A stretch of DNA of 50,592 nt from an uncultured Pelagibacteraceae bacterium (lineage in GTDB: Bacteria > Pseudomonadota > Alphaproteobacteria > Pelagibacterales > Pelagibacteraceae): positions 1-50,592 of the forward strand of contig CABYJT010000002.1 of assembly GCA_902519455.1 (NCBI GenBank), written 5' to 3'. The notes beneath the pieces are model-generated. The model saw only the letters and a program-made list of their open reading frames with translations. It was not told the DNA's origin and ran no database searches. A program made the translations under genes and the position numbers. Below, piece after piece: positions 45,115-50,592 of the stretch; within the stretch, counting starts at the first letter, position 1; each line of letters begins with the position of its first letter.

Positions 45115-46119
45115 ATGAGCGATATCATAACAATAGGGGTGATTGGCTTAGGAAATGCTGGTACACCAATTTTAAATAATTTATACAAATCAAAGAAGTA
45201 TAACCTTGTAGCCTTTGATATTGATAAAAATAAACTCAATGATGTTCCAAAAGATATCAACAAAGCTAATTCTATCAAAAATCTTGCAGAAAAATGCAAG
45301 GCAGTTTTAACTTGTTTACCAAAACCAGAGCATGTTTTGCAAGTTGTTGATGGTGAGGATGGCTTATTACAAAATGCTACATCAGGAATGATATGGATAG
45401 ACACATCCACAACCGACTTTAAACAAACACAAAAATTAGCAGAAAAAGCAAAAAACTATGGTGTTTCAATGTTGGAAGCTACTCTAACTGGAGGTGTTCA
45501 TGCTTTACAAAATAATAATATGGTTTGCTTAGCTGGTGGAGATAAGGAAATTTTTAATAATTGGAAAGAAGTTTTGCAAGATGCAATTGGTGAAGTTGTT
45601 GTTCTTTGTGGAGATATAGGAGCAGGAGCTATTGCAAAAGTTGTTTCAAACATGCTTGCATTTACTAATATGGTTGCTGCATCTGAATGCATGATGATTG
45701 CTAAAAGAGCAGGATTAGATTTAGAAAATTTTTTTGATGCTATAAGAGTTTCAGCTGGAAATTCCTTCGCGTGGGAAACAGTTGTGCCTCATATCTTTAA
45801 TCAAAAATATGAAGCCGGATTTACAATGGATTTAGCATGCAAAGATATGAATTTAAGTTATTTACTTGGGAAACATTTAAATGTTCCACTAGACTTACAC
45901 ATGGAAGTTAAAAAAAAAATGGAAGAAGCTAGAGCTCAATATGGAGATAGTGAAGGCTGTTATGTATACCCTCGAACACTTGAGGACAAACTTGGTGAGC
46001 CATTATCATTAAAAGGTTGGGATAATTGGGGTTATGACATTAAAGTTGTTGATGGATCAATCGTTGTAAATCATAAAAACAGACCTAAATCTAAACATAC
46101 TCAACACAATTCTCAATAA
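45115..46119 (+). CDS. Beta-hydroxyacid dehydrogenase family oxidoreductase
   Basis: A 334-residue NAD(P)-binding dehydrogenase related to 3-hydroxyisobutyrate dehydrogenase. The Rossmann motif GVIGLGNAG (residues 8-16), LTGG at 124-127 in place of the usual SGG, and catalytic Lys175 (AIAKVVSNML) are visible. It is about 40 residues longer than the other copy at 2404 because of a C-terminal extension with many charged residues. Substrate unknown; the hydratase upstream suggests a sugar-acid or aromatic-derived hydroxyacid. AAGGAGAG precedes the ATG. Confidence 0.85.
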   Translation: MSDIITIGVIGLGNAGTPILNNLYKSKKYNLVAFDIDKNKLNDVPKDINKANSIKNLAEKCKAVLTCLPKPEHVLQVVDGEDGLLQNATSGMIWIDTSTTDFKQTQKLAEKAKNYGVSMLEATLTGGVHALQNNNMVCLAGGDKEIFNNWKEVLQDAIGEVVVLCGDIGAGAIAKVVSNMLAFTNMVAASECMMIAKRAGLDLENFFDAIRVSAGNSFAWETVVPHIFNQKYEAGFTMDLACKDMNLSYLLGKHLNVPLDLHMEVKKKMEEARAQYGDSEGCYVYPRTLEDKLGEPLSLKGWDNWGYDIKVVDGSIVVNHKNRPKSKHTQHNSQ

Positions 46120-46127
46120 AGTAAATA

Positions 46128-47012
46128 ATGGCTTATAAAATTTTACTTAAATGTATTTTTATTTTACCATCAATTCTATTGTTTATTAGCATATTTAATA
46201 TTTTTTTCCCTACAGATTATAGAAATGATAAATATTTAATAAATGGTTATTTCTCAAAAGAAAATATTAAAATTTTAAACTACATTTTAGAAGAAAAAAG
46301 AACTGAAATATTAAAATATGAAGATGCAATTAATAAATTTGACGAATTATTTTCAACTTATGGATACTCATTAAAGTTTTTAAATGAAGCTACAAAGGTC
46401 TATTTTACCGCTAAATCTCCAATGAAATATAGCTGGCAGAATAGATATGCAAAGGTTAAATTTCAAGAAAACTGGATACTTTTCTTAATTAGAAAGTTTG
46501 AAGAAGTCCAAATATTTTATACACAAAAAAGTAGGTATGGGGGTTCATATATTTTTTATCAATCATCAGATTATAAGTTTGCTTTAAAAAGAGGAATAAG
46601 CATATGCTCACAAGACGCAATTAGTTTCGCTAACTTATTAAAAAGAAGATACGATATTGATTATAACATTGTTGGTTTAGGTGAACATGTAGTAATGCAG
46701 GCAAAAATAAATAATAAATTTTATTTATCTGATCCAAATATGGGATTAACTTTTGATTTTAGTATTGAAGAATATTATGACAGTTACGAAAATAAAATAA
46801 AAATTAAAAACGCATATAACAGTATAGGTCGATCAGATATAATTAAGTCATACAGAAAAAATTCTTTTAGAAAATTTGAATATACTGGACCAAAGGCTTT
46901 GGATAGTACATATAACCCTGACAGTCTTACCTTCTATTCAAATTATCTAAAATGGTTACTTCCAATATTAATTTTATTTTTTGGAATTTTTTTAAGATTT
47001 AGAAGAAAATAG
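46128..47012 (+). CDS. Membrane-anchored transglutaminase-like protein
   Basis: A 294-residue protein with hydrophobic segments at both ends (about 8-25 and 272-288), suggesting a domain held at the membrane. In the middle, Cys160 (SICSQDAIS), His187 (GEHVVMQ) and Asp202 (YLSDPN) have the order and spacing of a transglutaminase-like Cys-His-Asp triad. Such proteins act as peptidases or amide-forming enzymes; the activity here is inferred from the triad only. It lies 9 bases after the dehydrogenase and before the second PhyH gene. Confidence 0.65.
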   Translation: MAYKILLKCIFILPSILLFISIFNIFFPTDYRNDKYLINGYFSKENIKILNYILEEKRTEILKYEDAINKFDELFSTYGYSLKFLNEATKVYFTAKSPMKYSWQNRYAKVKFQENWILFLIRKFEEVQIFYTQKSRYGGSYIFYQSSDYKFALKRGISICSQDAISFANLLKRRYDIDYNIVGLGEHVVMQAKINNKFYLSDPNMGLTFDFSIEEYYDSYENKIKIKNAYNSIGRSDIIKSYRKNSFRKFEYTGPKALDSTYNPDSLTFYSNYLKWLLPILILFFGIFLRFRRK

Positions 47013-47059
47013 CTTTCTATATCATTAAAAAAAATTATATAATAGGTCTTAATATTTTA

Positions 47060-47905
47060 ATGAAAAATTTAAATAATTTGTCAAACAAAGTAATCAATGA
47101 GATTTATAGGGATGGTTATTCTATTGTAAAAAATGTATTGAATAAAAAAAAATGTAACGACATAATTAAACATCTAGATAAACTTGAGGATAAGGAAGCT
47201 AATAATAAATACCATACCGATGAGAGATCAAAATTTGGTCAGGTTGTTATTAGAGATTTAGTATTAAGATCACCAAAACATTTTTTAAAATTGATTGATA
47301 ACAATCTTATAATCAAAGTATTAAATAAAGTATTTAAAGAACCATCTATTCTTGATAATTGTATGGCAAGCAAGACAACCAATGTAAATAAAAATTATTT
47401 TGGTTTAGTGCATATTGATTCTCATTTACCATCTTATTCTAATGAAAATACATCTGACATAGTTGCATGTTATTGTTTAGATGATTTTACAAAAGAAAAT
47501 GGAGCAACAAAAGTATGGCCCAAAAGTCATTTGTCAGGAATTCGTATACAAAATAGTAAAAATTATTCAAATCTAATCAAAAAAAAAAATAAATATGTCG
47601 AGGCAAAAAAAGGATCAATTATATTTTTTTTGGGTCAAACTTGGCACCAGATTGGAAAAAATATAAATAATCAAAGAAGATGGGGTATATTGTGTCATTA
47701 TAAAAGATGGTGGATTAAACCATCTACAGAGTGGACAAAATGTGGACCAAGTATTTATAAGTTATTAAATAATAAGCAGAAAGAATTGTTTGGTTTTAAT
47801 TCAATTTCCCCAGAATTTAATTTGAAGAAACAATATAAAAATTTAAAAACTCTTCGTAAATCATCTAAACTTAGTAAGAACTATTTTAAGGTTATACAAT
47901 ATTAG
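47060..47905 (+). CDS. Phytanoyl-CoA dioxygenase family protein, second copy
   Basis: A 281-residue Fe(II)/2-oxoglutarate oxygenase. The iron triad is His118-x-Asp120 (HIDSH) and His196 (TWHQIGKN), with Arg residues in QRRWGILCHYKRW for 2-oxoglutarate. ENGATKVWPKSHLSG is a typical PhyH sequence. It is divergent from the copy at 40319, indicating separate substrates. A TATAAT at 47038-47043 lies just upstream, although the matching -35 is poor. The protease gene starts 8 bases after its stop. Confidence 0.83.
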   Translation: MKNLNNLSNKVINEIYRDGYSIVKNVLNKKKCNDIIKHLDKLEDKEANNKYHTDERSKFGQVVIRDLVLRSPKHFLKLIDNNLIIKVLNKVFKEPSILDNCMASKTTNVNKNYFGLVHIDSHLPSYSNENTSDIVACYCLDDFTKENGATKVWPKSHLSGIRIQNSKNYSNLIKKKNKYVEAKKGSIIFFLGQTWHQIGKNINNQRRWGILCHYKRWWIKPSTEWTKCGPSIYKLLNNKQKELFGFNSISPEFNLKKQYKNLKTLRKSSKLSKNYFKVIQY

Positions 47906-47912
47906 ACTTAAA

Positions 47913-49913
47913 ATGATTAAAATAATTATTTATTTTACTCTTATATTATTTGTTAGCTTTGATGCTCAAGCATTAATAGGTAATAAAAAACATCAATCCT
48001 CTACAAACCATATTTATGTGAGTAACAAAGACTCTAAGGATGCTAATGTAAGATTTAATATAGCTAAAAGGCATTGTTCTAAATATAAAAAAAATACATT
48101 TCATTTTAAAAATGACTGGTATAAAGGAAATCCGCTTCCAACAGGTTTTAGAAAGAAAAATTTTCGATTTATTTGTGCGCTAAATTCCTCAGTAGCAAGA
48201 GAAATATTGTACGATTTTATAGCAAACAAAAAACCAAAAAAAAAATACAATAAAAAAATTGGCAAACAGAAATCTATAGTTCTTCAATTTTCCTCAAGAG
48301 ATTTTGAAACTAGAACTCCACAACAAATAGAAAAAGATAAAGCTGAAAAAAAAAGAATTGAAGAGGAAAAACGATTAGCTGAAATCAAAGCTAAAGAGGA
48401 AGCAGAAAAAAGAAGGCTTGCTGCAATTGCAGAAAAGAAAAGGAAAAAAATTGAAGCAGGTATCACAGATAACACAACACTTGTAAAAATTAAAAAAAAT
48501 ATTGATAAGTCAAATCTTTTTCCTGAAATTGATAATTTAAATGAGGTTAATCTTATTAGTCTTAATGATATCGACAGGAACAATTTTAACAATATTATAA
48601 ACAAAAATAATGAAGTATATTTCATAACCAAGGCTGATTATCTAGCTACATCAAATATAGTAAATCAAATTAAAAAAAAATCGCAGATGAAAGTTGGTGA
48701 AACATTGGTTCCAAATCCAGATTTATCAGGTTTAAAAACTGAAATTAATAATCTTGATAGGCAAAGAACAATTGCGTATCGCAAGCTAGAAGTTGCAGAT
48801 GCTCGTGTAAGTTATAATATTGGTGTAAACTGTGGTGCAGACTGGATATGCTTGGCAAATCAAGCAGCTGACATAAAAGTTTTAACAGATGCTCAAAAAT
48901 CAGTTAAAGCAATTAATATTAAACTAAATAATTTAATTGATAAATTGGCCAACACCCCAGCTGAAATAGCAAGACCAAGATATAAATCTTATGAGTATAT
49001 TGAACAAGATGTAGAAGCAAAAAAAGAGGCAATTTTTATAGTAATAAAATATTCAAATGGAAAGTTTCAAGAGACAGAAATAAACTTTTTTGAGACAAAA
49101 AAATTTAGAACATCAAGTGGAATAAATGCAAAAGACAAAAGTTATGAAAGATTAAAAAATAAATATGATGGCATAAATAAAATAAGTAACTGGCAAAATA
49201 TTAAATTTTCAAGCATTGGATATTTAGATCTTTTTAAAAAAATTAATAACCAAAGTAAATTTAAACTTGTTAGTAACAGGAATAAAATTATTCCAATACT
49301 TAAAGAAACAAAAATAGCAAAAATTAATGTAGAGGAATCTACTTTAGATTCATCAGATTTAGGTAAAACATCAAATGATAGTAGGTTTAATAGTGTAGTT
49401 GTAGTAAATACTAATGAAGGAATGGGTGCAGGTTTCTACGTGTCTTCTAATTTAATACTGACTAATTATCATGTGGTAGAAAATTCCTTAAATATTACGA
49501 TAGAGAATATTAATGGAAAAAAATCTTCAGCAAGGCTTATAAAAAAAGATTTATCTAAAGATTTGGCTCTCCTTAAAGTAAATAAAAGAGGCAAACCTGT
49601 AAGATTTTTTAATGGAAAACTTAATCAAGGAAGCGAGGTAGAAGCCTTAGGTCATCCAAGAGGACTTAAATTTTCACTTTCAAAAGGCACTGTCAGTGCA
49701 ATAAGAAAATATGCTAGTACTTATGACGCTTTAGGAACTCCCAATGTATTATTTATTCAGACAGATGCAGCTATTAACCCAGGTAACTCAGGGGGACCAT
49801 TATTCTATAAAAATAAAGTTGTAGGGGTAAACACTCAAGGATTATCTAAAAGTGAAAACGAGGGATTAAATTTTGCAGTTCATTATAATGAAGTTAAGAG
49901 GTTCTTAAAATAA
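47913..49913 (+). CDS. Secreted trypsin-like serine protease with coiled-coil region
   Basis: A 666-residue exported protein: signal peptide (about 1-20), a basic N-terminal domain, a long charged coiled coil (roughly 135-180, rich in E/K/A), a central region of unknown fold, and a C-terminal S1C-type protease. The triad is His520 (TNYHVVENS), Asp550 (KDLALLKV) and Ser626 (NPGNSGGPLF), like DegP/HtrA. No PDZ domain follows the protease; it ends 40 residues after Ser626. That is unusual for the HtrA family, and the N-terminal part has no name I can give. Probably periplasmic. Confidence 0.87.
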   Translation: MIKIIIYFTLILFVSFDAQALIGNKKHQSSTNHIYVSNKDSKDANVRFNIAKRHCSKYKKNTFHFKNDWYKGNPLPTGFRKKNFRFICALNSSVAREILYDFIANKKPKKKYNKKIGKQKSIVLQFSSRDFETRTPQQIEKDKAEKKRIEEEKRLAEIKAKEEAEKRRLAAIAEKKRKKIEAGITDNTTLVKIKKNIDKSNLFPEIDNLNEVNLISLNDIDRNNFNNIINKNNEVYFITKADYLATSNIVNQIKKKSQMKVGETLVPNPDLSGLKTEINNLDRQRTIAYRKLEVADARVSYNIGVNCGADWICLANQAADIKVLTDAQKSVKAINIKLNNLIDKLANTPAEIARPRYKSYEYIEQDVEAKKEAIFIVIKYSNGKFQETEINFFETKKFRTSSGINAKDKSYERLKNKYDGINKISNWQNIKFSSIGYLDLFKKINNQSKFKLVSNRNKIIPILKETKIAKINVEESTLDSSDLGKTSNDSRFNSVVVVNTNEGMGAGFYVSSNLILTNYHVVENSLNITIENINGKKSSARLIKKDLSKDLALLKVNKRGKPVRFFNGKLNQGSEVEALGHPRGLKFSLSKGTVSAIRKYASTYDALGTPNVLFIQTDAAINPGNSGGPLFYKNKVVGVNTQGLSKSENEGLNFAVHYNEVKRFLK

Positions 49914-49934
49914 TTTATAAGATTTTATAGGATA

Positions 49935-49954
49935 ACTAGACGTAGACTAGACGT
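49935..49954 (+). repeat. Tandem 9-base direct repeat
   Basis: ACTAGACGT occurs at 49935-49943 and again at 49946-49954 (11-base period) in the 185-base gap after the protease gene. The GC-containing repeat stands out in an otherwise AT-rich spacer. The rest of the gap 49914-50098 contains a weak AT hairpin at 49916-49929 and the tRNA-Leu fragment. The function is unknown. Confidence 0.55.
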
Positions 49955-50037
49955 TAGGGAGATAAAATAAAAAAAATTTACTTATTAGACTTGTTCAATT
50001 ATAAATATTGGCATAAACGCTCATGAAATTCATTAAT

Positions 50038-50077
50038 GCCCTCGTGGTGAAATTGGTAGACATAAAGGACTTAAAAT
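50038..50077 (+). pseudogene. 5' half of a tRNA-Leu(UAA), truncated
   Basis: From GCCCTCG at 50038 the sequence has the 5' acceptor strand, a tRNA-Leu-type D-arm (TGGTGAAATTGGTAGA) and an anticodon arm AAGGA-CTTAAAA-T, giving anticodon TAA. Instead of the matching TCCTT, the sequence after 50077 continues as an AT-rich run, and the rest of the anticodon stem, variable arm, T-arm and 3' acceptor are missing. It cannot fold as a tRNA. It lies 22 bases from the end of the next gene, so it is a remnant and not an active tRNA. Confidence 0.8.
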
Positions 50078-50098
50078 ATTTTTTTAGAAAAAGTTAAC

Positions 50099-50592
50099 TT
50101 ATTTATCTTTCACAGAAATTAATTCTGGATACTTATCAAATAAAATTTCAGCAGGTCTCTCTCCAGACCTTAATGGATCAATTAGCATTACTTGGCTAGG
50201 CATAATATTAGTTAAATTACAGTCTGTACCAAAGAGTTCAAAATAATTAAGTATATCTGAATACCATCTCACTTCAGCTTCCTTTGGTGAAGTAACTTCA
50301 AATGCAACTTTATTTTTACCAAAGTGTTCGATCACTCCAGTTAATACATCTGACTTACTATCATGAAGTTCAATTTCTTCATGATCAATAAGCATTGAAA
50401 ATGCGCCATATTCAAAAAAAGGTTCAGCACTTTCAACAATTTGTTTTAATGTTGCAGGAGTATTTTTTTTTGTTTTATCCCATCCACTTTCTGGATGATG
50501 TTCATAAATTATATTCATTCCATTTTTAATCGCATGATTGCACCAAGCTTTAATTTGATTTTCAGGGATGTCTCCAAATGTATTCATGAATT
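50099..50592 (-). CDS. Phosphosulfolactate synthase (ComA)-like protein, partial
   Basis: The C-terminal part of a protein resembling the ComA family, which adds sulfite to phosphoenolpyruvate. The visible 162 residues contain KNKVAFEVTSPKEA, FELFGTDCNLTNI and LRSGERP, corresponding to the KVIFEAP, FG..VNLANI and LRRG.R segments of ComA. An ATG at 50587 exists, but the frame continues to the window edge, and ComA is normally about 250-280 residues, so the N-terminal half is probably outside. The pathway here (for example sulfolactate metabolism) is uncertain. Confidence 0.6.
   Translation of the reverse strand, partial: FMNTFGDIPENQIKAWCNHAIKNGMNIIYEHHPESGWDKTKKNTPATLKQIVESAEPFFEYGAFSMLIDHEEIELHDSKSDVLTGVIEHFGKNKVAFEVTSPKEAEVRWYSDILNYFELFGTDCNLTNIMPSQVMLIDPLRSGERPAEILFDKYPELISVKDK

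Noticed and set aside
48284-48631. A 115-residue minus-strand protein opposite the protease
   Set aside because: It is the mirror of the lysine/glutamate-rich coiled-coil coding sequence, giving a Leu/Phe/Ser-rich artefact; the plus-strand protein has clear family motifs.
50038-50100. A tRNA-Leu gene with a group I intron
   Set aside because: Canonical tRNA-Leu(UAA) introns split the anticodon itself; here the match continues past the anticodon loop, and the next gene ends 22 bases later, leaving no space for an intron and 3' half.
1-50592. CRISPR arrays, insertion sequences, transposases, complete tRNA or rRNA genes
   Set aside because: No regularly spaced repeats, transposase motifs or complete structured RNA genes were seen on either strand.

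Overview
This window is strongly AT-rich, almost entirely coding, and packed with overlapping or abutting genes on both strands. The gene content and small gaps point to a streamlined marine alphaproteobacterium of the SAR11 clade (Candidatus Pelagibacter or a close relative). Supporting signs are the purB-purC-purS-purQ-purL-bolA-grxD string, a TRAP transporter, a class II DAHP synthase, citramalate synthase, a methylcitrate cycle without a nearby regulator, and single-domain versions of normally larger enzymes. The lineage is inferred from this content and was not checked by a search. There is no complete RNA gene, insertion sequence or CRISPR array, and no gene-free stretch longer than about 300 bases.

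Layout. 1-1585: two tandem paralogous secreted zincin-like proteins, the first cut by the window edge. 1587-4499: a small membrane protein, a flavin-binding oxidase-like protein, a hydroxyisobutyrate-dehydrogenase-type reductase and a divergent MFS transporter. 4542-5060: RNA polymerase omega with a long acidic tail. 5062-10501: a family III CoA-transferase facing a TRAP transporter (dctPQM) and malonyl-CoA decarboxylase, which together look like a malonate-type dicarboxylate module, followed by dusA and a TSUP permease. 12319-16868: a phosphohexomutase and the class I ribonucleotide reductase nrdAB. 16871-20394: prpD-prpB-prpC, the methylcitrate route for propionyl-CoA. 20409-24323: a phosphoglycolate phosphatase-like HAD protein, a GlmU acetyltransferase domain standing alone, glmS and a YdcF-type envelope protein. 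24366-30898: aroG (class II), nadE, cysS, cimA, trmJ and rpsD, all on the plus strand. 30924-38132: a nine-gene minus-strand run sfsA-map-purB-purC-purS-purQ-purL-bolA-grxD.

38155-50592 is more accessory: a CinA-like protein, a gamma-glutamylcyclotransferase-like protein, azlCD, two phytanoyl-CoA-dioxygenase-like enzymes, several small unknown proteins (two of them possible microproteins of 18 and 22 residues), a DUF4396-like membrane protein, an uncharacterised catabolic-looking cluster (ABM monooxygenase, DUF4149-like protein, hydratase, dehydrogenase), a membrane-anchored transglutaminase-like protein, and a coiled-coil trypsin-like protease. The window ends with a 5' half-tRNA-Leu remnant and a partial phosphosulfolactate-synthase-like gene.

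The most interesting points are the variant zincin motif shared by the tandem pair at the left end, the interleaved divergent promoters and the RBS-masking terminator in the TRAP locus, the truncated tRNA-Leu, and the candidate microproteins.
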